This document shows, in pieces, positions 32,509-42,540 of a stretch of DNA of 64,000 nucleotides. This DNA is from Thozetella sp. PMI_491. Its lineage: Eukaryota > Ascomycota > Sordariomycetes > Chaetosphaeriales > Chaetosphaeriaceae. Within the stretch, counting starts at the first letter, position 1. Each line of letters begins with the position of its first letter. A model generated the notes under the pieces. The model made no database searches. It was given only the letters and a program-made list of their open reading frames with translations, and was not told the origin of the DNA. Location: contig MU270026.1 of the NCBI GenBank assembly GCA_021432635.1, positions 585,311 through 649,310 of the forward strand, written 5' to 3'. Made by a program: the position numbers and the translations under genes.

Positions 32509-32874
32509 CTCGGTCAGCACGGTCCTCATTGGCTAGGGATCGTAGATGTGTTATACCCAATACTTGAAATTGCCCCCGGCAAGGCAACTCTTGGCAACAC
32601 CGCCAAGGACCTGAAGAAGTCTAGGGACACTGCGATTTATACCCCTCTAGATGACTTGAAGTCGCGAGGCACCGAGATCTACACCCCGCTGGACGATCTG
32701 AAGAAGTCAAGAGACACTGCAATCTATACCCCTCTGGATGACCTGAAGAAGTCTAGAGACACCGCAATCTATACCCCTCTGGATGATCTAAAGAAGCCGC
32801 GAGATACAGCTATCTACACTCCGCTGGACGATCTGAAGGTCAAAGAGCAAGAAATTGTCTGCGGCTTAGTCTAG
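32509..32874 (+). CDS. Repeat peptide, candidate RiPP precursor (5' end unresolved)
   Basis: The plus frame is open from 32509 to the stop at 32872-32874 but has no in-frame ATG, so translation would need an upstream exon. After a short leader-like stretch (VLYPILEIAPGKATLGN) come five units, consensus DLKKSRDTAIYTPLD, then a tail KVKEQEIVCGLV. Copies differ mostly at third codon positions (ATT/ATC, TAT/TAC, CCT/CCG/ACT, CTA/CTG, GAT/GAC), which indicates selection on the peptide. Dikaritin precursors of the ustiloxin/phomopsin type have tandem units with a Tyr-led core, acidic residues and a dibasic Kex2 site; here IYTPLDDL is followed by LysLys in three of five units. No UstYa-type (DUF3328) oxidase was seen in the window, and no signal peptide is attached. 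Function unproven. Confidence 0.5.
   Translation, partial: LGQHGPHWLGIVDVLYPILEIAPGKATLGNTAKDLKKSRDTAIYTPLDDLKSRGTEIYTPLDDLKKSRDTAIYTPLDDLKKSRDTAIYTPLDDLKKPRDTAIYTPLDDLKVKEQEIVCGLV
32608..32838 (+). repeat. Coding tandem repeat, five units of 45 bases (second 42)
   Basis: Each unit encodes DLKKSRDTAIYTPLD or a close variant. The second unit lacks one Lys codon and reads SRGTEIYTPLD; the fifth has Pro in place of Ser. The array ends in a sixth partial DLK. Nucleotide differences between units are concentrated at synonymous sites. Confidence 0.85.
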
Positions 32875-33283
32875 ACCAGCAGATGGAAGCATTTCGATAC
32901 ATTTGACCAAATTTTGTGAAATTTTTTACTGTGGATGGAAACTTTATTATAGTGTCTAGCCTTTGTAGAATCAATAGTTGATTGGGTCTCATGCCTTGGA
33001 CGAAATCTAGTGAAATACTTCCGGCGTGCCCCGCAGAGCTGCATTGTAAGCGACTTGCGCGAAGCTTTGACGAATTTGAGAGCTCTGTGTGTCAAATGGA
33101 GGCTAACTTTGAAGCCCCCCCCCCCGGGCTCGCAGCTGGCAGAGCTGGCGCTCAGCTGCAAGCTTTTCCTCAGCTTCCTGTGCGGCAAATGTCAACACAA
33201 GAATGATAGTTCCGGAAAAGAGAGCCGAATAAGATTGTTAGTGATATATGATATAAAATGCGATATTCATTTAATGTACTCCT
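32875..33283. other. Intergenic, no gene seen
   Basis: Between the 3' ends of the repeat peptide and the desaturase. It includes a run of about ten C at 33116-33125. Plus-strand frames here look non-coding. Confidence 0.45.
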
Positions 33284-35004
33284 CTAGTGACCACTATGGA
33301 ACAAAGCGCCTCTCTCCGCGGTAGCTCGCTGACATTGCGCTAAGATGGCAGCCTGGCGGCTAACTTCAGCTAAACTACTGACGACTTTGACATTCCCGGC
33401 CGCGAATCCATATAGGGCATAGGGAATGTTGACTTCGTTGCAGAAATCTTGCACTAGCTTCTGCGTCCGGCGAAGGTTGTGCCGCGGAATCCTGGGATAC
33501 AGGTGATGGATCGCCTGGAACTGAAGCCCACCATGAAACCAGTCCATCCACTCGGGGCAATCTACATCCATGGTGGTCCGGAGCATCTTCTGCGCAAACG
33601 ACTCGATGGGCCCCAGATCTGCGGTCGACATGGCGAAGTGAGATACGGTGAATTGCACATGCAATGGCATGTTCACAAAGTGGCTGATCAGGACAAATGC
33701 CGTACGGTCCCAGCCGTTCGGAATCGACTTGTACACCAGCAAATAGCCATACCAGTAGACGAATATAACCACCCCGACGATCTCGAACCAGCGATGCCAC
33801 CATGCCGCACCCTTTCGGGGGCCCTGCCCCTGTGCTAGGAAAATCCAAGACTGTGCATAAAGGTTGAAGCGAGCTACCATCATTATAAAATAGTATAAAT
33901 ATGGCTGGTAAGGTACCAAAAATTCTGCCACAGAATCGTACAGCATTGGCCGGTTGTGGTAGGTGGAAAAGAGGCCGCCCAAGAAGCGGTGATTGACAGC
34001 GAGGAACGGGAGGTGCTGGTTATCTGGGTCGTGTTCTGGGGCATTGGTGACAATATGATGAACATTATGCGACCTTTTCCACCACCCCATAGATAGCCCC
34101 CCGATAGGAGCTGCTATGATCATAGCGATTAGGGTGTCGACGGTGTAATTATGAGTGATGCCCATGTGGCCGGCATCATGGGCAGCGAACACGAGCTGCG
34201 ACCAGAACACACCCATAAATATGGCGCTCGTCCAGTAGCACTTGAGATTGAGAAGAAGGATAGACAGTCCCAAAAGGAAGGAACACCGTCCTGCCTCCCA
34301 GGCGTACGCAAGATAGTTGCACACGTACAGTCCTTCGGCTTCGATCTGGCGGTGGAGCTCGCGATACTTCTCAGTGATCTGTCTTTGCGTGTCGTCATTG
34401 ACTGCCGGATACTTCTCTAGAGTAAGCTCGAGCTCCTCTTTCGTCTGTGTGTCCAAGAAACGAGGGCCATCTAGTATGGCTTCCTGGGCCGCGAGAGGGG
34501 ATTTAGGAACTTCCAATTCTCGTCGCTCACGGATGTCGATACTCTCCGTATGGTTCTTATTTGAGCCAGTCTTCAAACCCACATGTCTGGGCTTGTCGTT
34601 GCTATCTTCCGGTTCTCCCGCGACCAGGCTTCGAAAATAGCCTCCTTGAATGGGAGGGGTAAAATTCCGCCAGCTACCGGCGATACAACCGATCTGATAG
34701 CGCGTCATATTCGTGCATGTTTCTTTTGAGTGCATTCTGCCTCTTTAGTTAGCTTGGAGGGTCCCTTATAGCGGCTATTTACCACATGGAAGGCAACTGA
34801 CGCGACTATTTCGTCTGTGGCATCTCTGCCAACCATGTGCTCTATGGTTTTCTCCCCGCCTGGATGGTACTTTATCCACGAATTCACACGTAGAACGCTT
34901 TTACTCATTATAACGATCAAGTTTCCCTCTGCAATTAGCGCTTCGATTTTCCGGCGAGATAGGATTGGATATCTGCCCATATTGTCATGGCTGTTGGGCC
35001 CCAT
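33284..35004 (-). CDS. Cytochrome b5-fused fatty acid desaturase, probable delta-8 sphingolipid desaturase
   Basis: Two exons (35004-34802 and 34736-33284) encode 551 residues. The N-terminal cytochrome b5 domain has the heme motif HPGG at residues 47-50; splicing with a GTCAGT donor restores the second heme His in DEIVAMHS (about residue 70). The desaturase part has three His boxes: HDAGH, HNVHH and the variant QAIHH, where Gln replaces the first His, as in front-end desaturases. RYQIG and NFTPPIQGG are typical of fungal delta-8 sphingolipid desaturases, which desaturate the long-chain base of glucosylceramide precursors in the ER. Membrane segments such as SFLLGLSILLLNL and the VGVVIFVYWYGYLLVY region agree. 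An unspliced reading would end the b5 exon at 34705. Confidence 0.92.
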
Positions 35005-35668
35005 GGTGGCGTGGAAATTGATGGATTCCTTTCTGGATCTGGTGCGATTAGTTCGATAGTTGCCGAGGAGAGTGCCATGCAACCGCTAGGGAGCGATATA
35101 TGTATTCAGTATTAGAGGTAGGAACCGTGCACGATTCTCGTGATTGCTCCGGGAAGTGGGAACATCGGGTGATGTTGTGGCCCGAGCCTCCATTCTACGT
35201 ATACACTAGAAACCAAACAAGCTAAAAGGTATTGTACAGTAGCATGGACTCCACTCTCGGTTTCAATAACTGTGGCTATGCTAGACCGCTCTTCTATACG
35301 ACCCATTTAGTGGCCCTACAATCGCTTGGCAACGAACAAACCGAGGTCAAATCCGGTCGAAGAGTATCCGCCCCGCCCACGTTTTCATTTTTAAGAATGC
35401 GATATGCAGGGAGCTCGGGAAGTTCGGATAAAGGGTTTCATTGCAGAATGCAATAAAATATTCCCCCGATTCGGAGTTTATGAGAAAGAAACTATGTGCA
35501 CCGCAAGCAACTCAACAAATGCGGGCTAAGCCTTTGCACACTTTTCCTAACCCGATCTAGTCCTGCTGACTTCCTTGCGTTGCATCTATGTAAACCAGCT
35601 ACGACAGCCCGGGAAGGAAATTGAAACCCATGTCCTAGGGCATCTCCGGAGTCTTGCGAGTTCTCAGG
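35005..35668. other. Intergenic, no gene seen
   Basis: Upstream of the desaturase and downstream of the small secreted protein. Nothing recognised. Confidence 0.5.
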
Positions 35669-36141
35669 CTACTGGAAGGTGCACTGGAGATCCCAGATCG
35701 CGCCTCCGTGCTCATTGCTGGTCTGCCAGATGGCGTCTTCGAGGCAGTGGCCGGGGATGCTGTTAATTGTAAATACTGCGTAGCCATGGGTTGGAGGAGC
35801 GCCAGCCTCATAGCCGAATCCCCAACCAAGAATGACACTCTCGCCGCCGCAATGGTTGCGCAGCTGGACAAGCAGTGCATTTCCATAGTCGTCGTCCCAC
35901 GGACTGTTGAGCAGCACACGTCAGCGACGAAGCAACTTTGTAGAGACGGAGCATATTTATCCACTCACCCCCAGGTATTGATTACGACATCCCAACGACC
36001 ACTTTTACTTGTAGCAGTGCATTTTGCGCCATTGGGTTCATCTCGGGCGGCAACCATGGCGGCATCTTTGGATGGGGCCACGGACATGGCGAGGGAGGCG
36101 GTCGCCATCGAGACAAGCGCAATATTATCGAAGAGCTTCAT
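35669..36141 (-). CDS. Small secreted cysteine-containing protein
   Basis: Two exons (36141-35969 and 35903-35669) encode 135 residues. The N-terminus is a signal peptide (MKLFDNIALVSMATASLAMS), followed by a short Ala-rich pro-like stretch. The mature part has four cysteines (in GAKCTATS, RNHCGG, PGHCLE and LQCTF), enough for two disulfides, and is rich in Trp and Gly (WGPWDDDYG, GWGFGYEAG). Length, signal and cysteine pattern fit the broad class of fungal small secreted proteins, which includes effectors and wall or antimicrobial proteins. I do not recognise a family. The donor is GTGAGT and the acceptor CAACAG. Confidence 0.78.
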
Positions 36142-38256
36142 TTTGATGGTGAAGATTAGATTTTAGTATAGTCTCGTTGAGTAGACAGATTGTACAGCTG
36201 ATGGTGAAGTGATGGGTAACGAGTGCGAAGTGTGACAAGCTGGACAGCACCATTCCATTTTATATTTTTTTTGGAGGCCTGCAATTGTACTGTCGCTTTT
36301 TTCGCTCTTGACATACAGACTTCTCTCAACTTCTCTCTCTCTCTATTCCTGGTTCTCCGGCTGAAGCCCTCGCTTGGGATCATGCCGTGTGCTCAGGGGC
36401 TTCATTTGCGGCAAGGACTGCCTAGGCCTATACGATGCACCAGCAGCCGTCGAACACCAATGAAAAGAGAAGTCCAGGGCCGTCAGCCGCCAAGGCTGCC
36501 AGGAACCCGTCCGCTGCCGCTTGTACGATGCCCTCGGCTATCCAACCGTTTGGAATCGTACTCGCCCGCCTATCAGAAGGCAGCAAACTCCGAGCCCCGA
36601 CCAAGAAGTGCTTGACAACAATGGGTAGTGCCAGTTTAACTGTATATCAAAAATAGCGCTGGAGTCCAAGCAAGACTAGAGCTTATGAAATTGAGGCCAT
36701 ATATTCGCTTGGCATCAATTGCATTCAGGCAACAAGATGACTGGATCTCTTGTGCCTGGCCGAAGAAATGCGCTGCGGTAGCATTGCTATTCTTCATTAC
36801 CGCAATTTGTCATCTCTTCTCAGGAAAACTACCAACTAAGGCGCAAGGGGCCCAGCAGGGTCGTACAAGCTTTAATGCGCGCTGCGTGGATTGCGGTAAC
36901 GAAACTAGAGGCAACTACCTGGGTAGGTACTTTGATAAGCCGCCAGAGTAATGCGGAAGTATCGGGAGCCAATAATATGCTGCAGGATCATAGTAAGGCA
37001 CTTTGTCACCTTTAGCTCCAGAATAGTAGTCAAACAGTTGGCGGGACAGATGGAGACTCCACCCGGATTCCACCATCCCGGACCTCCTGCTGTGGCTACG
37101 GACTCGTACTCGATTTTGCGTTTACTGCTACGATTTGCCGTTCTGAAGCGAAGCAACTAATTTTCGTTTTGTGTTAGAGGCGGGCCACGGGTCCGGAATT
37201 CTAGAGTAACAGTAAGCTGATCGGTGATCTCTTGATGGAATTGGAGGGTTTGGGGTCAACCTTGACTGTGTAAGAGCCACGTATAGACCTAAGGGAAAGG
37301 AAGAGGGTTATGAGAGGGAGAAACACGAACTAGGTATGTAGCACTTAGAATAGACCTTCTCTGGGCCGTGCCACTCGGACGGCAAGTTCACCTATCCGGA
37401 CAGAAAGGATGATGGGGACACGGTTCCCACAAAACTTCACCGGGGACATCCTTCTTGGTGCTCCTAGGGTGTAGCGCTTCGAGAAGTTGATGCGTATCAT
37501 GACCTCAGCTTGATCGCACCTAAAGCCGCTATCCAACTCGGTCGCACTCGCACCACGGCAGGAAAGTGTGGAAGAAATATCGCGGGCCGGGCAACTCGAA
37601 TGCTGGCAGACTTCATACTACAGACCTTTCCTCGCGATGGGCTGTGTTTTGAACGTGAGTCCGGAACGCGATCTCCGCGCGGCTAGGCCGTTATTGTGAC
37701 CGACCGAAAACGGCTGTCGACGGCATTGCATCGGTCTCCAGCTGAGCGCATACCATTCGACGCGGCAGCCCCAGATTGCCCAAAGCGCTGAGACCCTTAG
37801 CTCTGTGCAGATACCGAAAACCGGCGCCCAGCTTTCAGCTGAGGTTTCCTCAGTGGGCTAGTGATCGAGGCTAAGCCCAACTCGAACCAAGGCTGTCGAG
37901 GTGGCTTGCTCCGCCAGTTCGGCTAACGCGTCCAGCCAATGTCACGCTCTGCGCTCTGCTCTCGTGGTGCGGCCACTGGGGCATTGACAGGAGGCGCGGG
38001 GCGGACTGGTTTGGTTTTGGCCTGGGAGTATTAGCACCACCGCCAAGAAGTAGGCGATATCGCTTCGCTAAGACATCTATATCTTCGCCTGATCGATACC
38101 ATGCTTCCGTTCTAAGTCCCACCAGGTGCACCGAAATTCTACCATTTTCGAGATACGACTACTCGTCCGAACCATAAACGCAAGAATTCCTTTTTATTTC
38201 CCCTAGAATCCCGCCGCGACGAATTGTCAAGCGCCGAGGTCGAGCGACAGCGAGGA
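36142..38256. other. Long tract without a supported gene
   Basis: Several short frames exist, for example one at 36685-36951 with a single hydrophobic stretch (CAAVALLFFITAICHLF), but none has family resemblance or a convincing splice model. A pyrimidine-rich run lies at 36330-36350. Left unannotated. Confidence 0.4.
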
Positions 38257-39309
38257 ATGTCACCCACGTTGGAGACCACCCTTGACTGGACCATCTCCCC
38301 AAGCCTGGCCGAGCGTGCCGTTCAACTCAATACTACCACGAGCACTGCAGTGCTCACCCAAACGATTCACACCCCGTGGCCAATTGTCCTGTTACTCTGG
38401 ATCATCTCACTCGTATTTGTCTGGATTTCGTCCAAACGGAACAAGGCGGAACGTGCGCGGTGGCAAGAGCTGAAGGGGCACAACCTGGAACCCGACCTCT
38501 ACGTCGCCCCTATCGCCTCCGACAAAGAGGATACCAAGTTCCGCATCGGCTGGCTCACGGTCGCTGTCTGGATCTTCAACCTGCTGCGCTCGATGGCTTC
38601 TATGGGATTTATTGTATACGACATCGTGATGGGCAAGTTCCCAGTTCCCGGTGAAGGTATGGCGGTGGCCCTCGCATCTCTCATGGCCAACGCGCTACAC
38701 GTTTACGATGGGATATTTCTCATGTTGGCCGGCTATGCCAGTTTCGTCATCGCAGTGCTTGGCATGGTGGTCTATGTCGTGTCGGGCGGGTACAGCATGA
38801 TGATGGGCCCCGACTCTGTCAAGTCTTTACGTATCCAGCTAGACAGAGGATGCTCCGGGAACCTGTACAACCGGACAGTTTCCGGCCCGTTATTGTGCGA
38901 CAAGCCAATGAACAACCAGACGCTCTATGTCCAGACAGATGTGGACACGGGACTTTTTGTGTGCTGGATATTTGGGTGTGTGCTCTTGCTTCCTGCACTG
39001 GGAGGGCCCGTCAGTGACGTCTTTCACTGCCGGCTCTCGGAGAAGATGAAGATAAAGAACCAAGACATTGCACGGACTGCCATTCTTAGTTTGACCCTGC
39101 TTGTCGGGATCATAGCACTCTATGCCGCCATCAAAGGCAGCAAGAGTTTCACCACCACCTTTTCCGACTGCACCAATGCCATACCGTACAACAGCAGCTG
39201 GGTGGGTTGTACAAATACTACAGTTGCGCTTCCCAGCGATGGGTCGGGTTTCATGGGGCTGTGGGTCTCGGACTGGATCACGGTACTTAGATCGTTTGCT
39301 TGGTGGTAA
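38257..39309 (+). CDS. Multi-pass membrane protein of unknown function
   Basis: Intronless frame of 350 residues from ATG 38257. Hydrophobic segments suggest four or five membrane helices: WPIVLLLWIISLVFVWI, the MASMGFIVYDIV region, FVIAVLGMVVYVVSGGY, LFVCWIFGCVLLLPAL and TAILSLTLLVGIIALYAAI. A loop between the third and fourth holds two Cys and sequons (NRT, NQT), and the C-terminal segment has further Cys and sequons (NSS, NTT). Both regions are therefore probably extracellular or lumenal. No transporter or enzyme motif is visible. It resembles lineage-specific fungal integral membrane proteins. Confidence 0.8.
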   Translation: MSPTLETTLDWTISPSLAERAVQLNTTTSTAVLTQTIHTPWPIVLLLWIISLVFVWISSKRNKAERARWQELKGHNLEPDLYVAPIASDKEDTKFRIGWLTVAVWIFNLLRSMASMGFIVYDIVMGKFPVPGEGMAVALASLMANALHVYDGIFLMLAGYASFVIAVLGMVVYVVSGGYSMMMGPDSVKSLRIQLDRGCSGNLYNRTVSGPLLCDKPMNNQTLYVQTDVDTGLFVCWIFGCVLLLPALGGPVSDVFHCRLSEKMKIKNQDIARTAILSLTLLVGIIALYAAIKGSKSFTTTFSDCTNAIPYNSSWVGCTNTTVALPSDGSGFMGLWVSDWITVLRSFAWW

Positions 39310-40335
39310 TATAGCCCATAGATGCGTAAATACACTTGCCTTTACCTCATTATCCCTCGGGCCCTATAACAGTCCTGCCACCGGATGCCTAATGCTCGTG
39401 GCATATCTCATCCTTAGCAATAATAAGCTACACGGAAATACGATACCCGATGGAAGGTAGACCGACGAGAGATGATAGGCTTTGGGTGAGTTCGCCGCTG
39501 TGATGCTGTCCCGCGGTACCGAGATTCCATTCCGGTGGCACGGGCTAAGAACGAGCAGTACAGAGGATCTGGAACGAGGATGACAGATAAAGTTAGCTAT
39601 GCTGTGCGTATACCCAGGAGGATATGTAACACTGTGGGTGGCTGTACAGCAGAATGCTTCTTCACGGCCGAAGACGCGTCAAGACCCCATTAAAATACTA
39701 GTGTCCATGCGTTGCAGCTTCTAGTTTTCCGGGAGCACAGAGGTTGGATATCTATAAGCAACATGTGATGGATTGTAATGAAAGAATCTGCAAAATGGAG
39801 AGTGCGCAGGGGAAAAGCACCCCATCCATTGTACGGCCAAGCTGGTAGAAAGCAGATACTAGCACGTAGGAGAGCCCCAGCTGCGCTAGCCTACTCTGAC
39901 AGCGCCATACTCCCTAGCCTAAGTGGCTCCCTATACCCCGAGTTCGACACCTGCTTTGATGTCTTTCATATGCCATTACCCTCTTCGTCTTGTCATCTAG
40001 TGTTCAACAGTACGAGCAACACTTTAAATCTCCAGTGGTATCCATTTTATGCGACGACCCGCTATTCGTCAACTGGAAAGGCTCCGGTGCCTGCCCAAAC
40101 ATCATCCGACAAGCCCCTACAAGCCCGGTGTGGCCTGTGCTCGCCTCGGAGGCTTTTGACCTCCCCCTTGCGGAAGCTTTCACTGCGATAAAACCTCAAC
40201 AGCAGTTCCGAATCACTCAAGCTTTAAATTTTGCCCAAATGTTTATCGGTTCATGAATGAGAACAGGACCTAGACTGCTTTCCAGTATTCCAACGTCCTG
40301 GAACCACCCCCATACTCTTCTTTTAACCACCGACC
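39310..40335. other. Intergenic, no gene seen
   Basis: Downstream of the membrane protein and upstream of the MFS gene. A frame at 39778-40191 has no protein-like features and is not called. Confidence 0.45.
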
Positions 40336-42176
40336 ATGCTGCTTTCTGAAGATGAAACGACCGCGGACTCTAGTTCCTCGAGCGGCCCATCTCATGAGCC
40401 GAAGGCCATGCAAACTGCTACTGACCCGCTCCCGTCCCTTGAGCCCGAAAAGGATCAACCAGCATTCCACACAGACTACCGGTTCTGGATGGTGATGCTT
40501 ACGCTGAGCTTTTGCATTCTTCTTGCGTCGCTAGAGGGCACGGTGGTCGTTACATCCTTGCCGTATATCGTCGCCGAGCTTAATCTCGGAAGCAATTACA
40601 TTTGGGTAACCAATGTTTTCCTTTTGACAAGGTGTGTTTGACCTCTCCGTCTTCACCCGAACATGGTGTTACGGAAACCCGCCCTCAAGCTAATCCTCGT
40701 GCGACAGCTCTGCGGTTCAGCCTTTATTTGGCCAACTTTGTGACATTTTTGGGCGCAAAGCGGTTCTACTTGCTGTCCTCTCATTCTACCTTCTCGGAAG
40801 CGGCATATGCGGCGGTGCAACGACGGAAGTAATGCTCATTGCGGGCCGGGCCATCCAAGGAATTGGTAGTGGCGGCTTGAACATGGCCGGGGAAGTCATC
40901 ATCTCTGACATGGTGCCCCTGAGATATCGCGGCAACTATGTATCGATATTGCTGATTGTCTCGACCGTTGGCTACTCGATCGGCCCTTTCGTTGGAGGCG
41001 CTATCGTAGAGCATACTACGTGGCGATGGGTATGTGGGAGCTTTGTGTTGCCGAGAATGGGCGAGAAGATGCTAATATGGACATCAGATCTTCTATCTAA
41101 ACCTCCCCATCGGAGGAGTGGCCATGGTGCTAACCTACTTTTTCCTTAACCTTCGATACGACAGCGATGGCGCTATTACGGCGAAGCTGAGGCGGATCGA
41201 CTACGCTGGCAATGCCATCCTCATCGGCGCGTCGGTCTCAGTACTCATCGCCCTCACCTGGGCAGGCCCGGTCTACAAATGGTCGGACGCCAGGGTTCTC
41301 GCGCCCCTTCTAGTCGGGCTTGCCGGTTTCGTCGCCTTTGGCCTCTACGAGAGCTCTGGCATCCCAGAGAGGCCCGTAATCCCACCACGGCTCTTCCCTA
41401 ACCGTACATCCATCATCATCTACGCGAACACCTTCCTGACCAACATGGTCAATTTCTGGTGCTTCTTCTTCTTCCCCATGTACTTCCAGGCCGTGCAGCT
41501 CTCGAGCCCGTCCTGGTCCGGCGTGCAAATGCTCCCCATCACCCTCATTGCCGTTCCCGGTGCGGCTGTCGCGGCGCTGCTGCTAGCGCGCTTCGGCAAG
41601 TATAAACTACTTCATGTAATTGGCCTGGCGCTGATGACAGCCGGTGTGGCCGCCATTTCGGTGCTCCAACGGGACAGCACGGCTGCGGCTTGGGTTGGTC
41701 TCCAGATCGTGCCGGCCATCGGCTCCGGCGCCCTCATCTCCACACTGCTTCCCGCCTTCCAAGCGTCACTCGACGAAAAGGACCAGGCATCGGCGACGGC
41801 GACTTGGAGTTTCATCCGCACTTTCGGTATGGCGTGGGGCATCGCGGTGGCTGGTACGGTCATGAACACATACACGAAGCAATACGCCTACATGGTCGAC
41901 AATCCCGCCGTCCAGCAGCTGCTGAGCAATGGCGACGCCTATGCAAGTGCCACGCGGGCGTTTGTGCTGATGTTTCCGGAGCCCGTGCAGAGCCAGATTC
42001 GAGAGGTGTTCTTATTGGCACTGCGAAAAGTATTTCTCATCTCGGTCGCGTTCGGGGGCACGGCTTTCGTGCTCGCTCTGCTCGAGAAAGACATTCCGCT
42101 GAGGAAGATTTTGGATACAAAGTATGGGCTGGAGGAGAAGAAGAAGCGTAATAACAGTAGTGTTGAGGTGGTCTAG
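40336..42176 (+). CDS. MFS efflux transporter (DHA2-like, 14-helix type)
   Basis: Three exons (40336-40631, 40708-41029, 41088-42176) encode 568 residues. The first intron interrupts a Ser codon and restores the motif A region SAVQPLFGQLCDIFGRK. RAIQGIGSGG (helix 4) and motif C-like GYSIGPFVGG (helix 5) follow, with LNLPIGG after the second intron. The hydrophilic N-terminus (about 45 residues, Ser/Glu-rich) and the Lys-rich C-terminus are cytosolic in this family. Such proton antiporters export drugs, mycotoxins or other metabolites at the plasma membrane. The next gene, 364 bases downstream and read the same way, is an AflR-like regulator, which suggests a small resistance or export unit. 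No synthase is near. Confidence 0.93.
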
Positions 42177-42540
42177 CGAATGAGAGCTACGCCTCGCCGT
42201 CCTATTCTTTTTTTTTTTTGTTCTGGGTTTCTAACTGTATTATATGTAATGATAACTAGACTTATACACTGGAAATAGAGCTCCCCTCGGTTCTCTTTGG
42301 CAAATAGTTAGGCTGTTCCGCTTTATTTTCCTGGGGTAACCCCGGAACCCTCCGAAGACCCGCTAAATACCACCCGCGCCGCAAAGAAAGCCTCCGGTCG
42401 GTGGGGCCAATGAGACGAATTCCCGATCGCCGCACTTCCTTCCTAGCGCCCCTTTCTAACAGGCCGGCCCATACTGTCGGATGGTCTTGTTCATCTCTCC
42501 CCCGTAGCCGCTCCTGTCCCCCCGCTGCAAGATTCAGGCG
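42177..42540. other. Intergenic between MFS and AflR-like genes
   Basis: Contains the MFS 3' end, a T10 run at about 42210 and the presumed promoter of the regulator. No other feature seen. Confidence 0.45.

Noticed and set aside
32357-32587. Minus-strand 76-codon frame opposite the start of the repeat peptide
   Set aside because: No family recognised and no start context; the repeat frame on the plus strand has the stronger coding signal.
34705-34802. Apparent frame conflict between the b5 domain and desaturase domain
   Set aside because: A GTCAGT donor at 34801 and a GCAG acceptor at 34737 join the exons in frame and restore the second heme His, so no frameshift is needed.
36223-36656. 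Two overlapping plus-strand frames of 73-130 codons
   Set aside because: No signal, domain or splice model; composition is Pro/Arg-rich as in random GC-rich frames.
38224-38256. Extension of the membrane protein upstream of ATG 38257
   Set aside because: The extended frame begins at TTG, not ATG.
40632-40707. Apparent stop early in the MFS gene
   Set aside because: It lies in an intron; splicing to 40708 restores the motif A region SAVQPLFGQLCDIFGRK.
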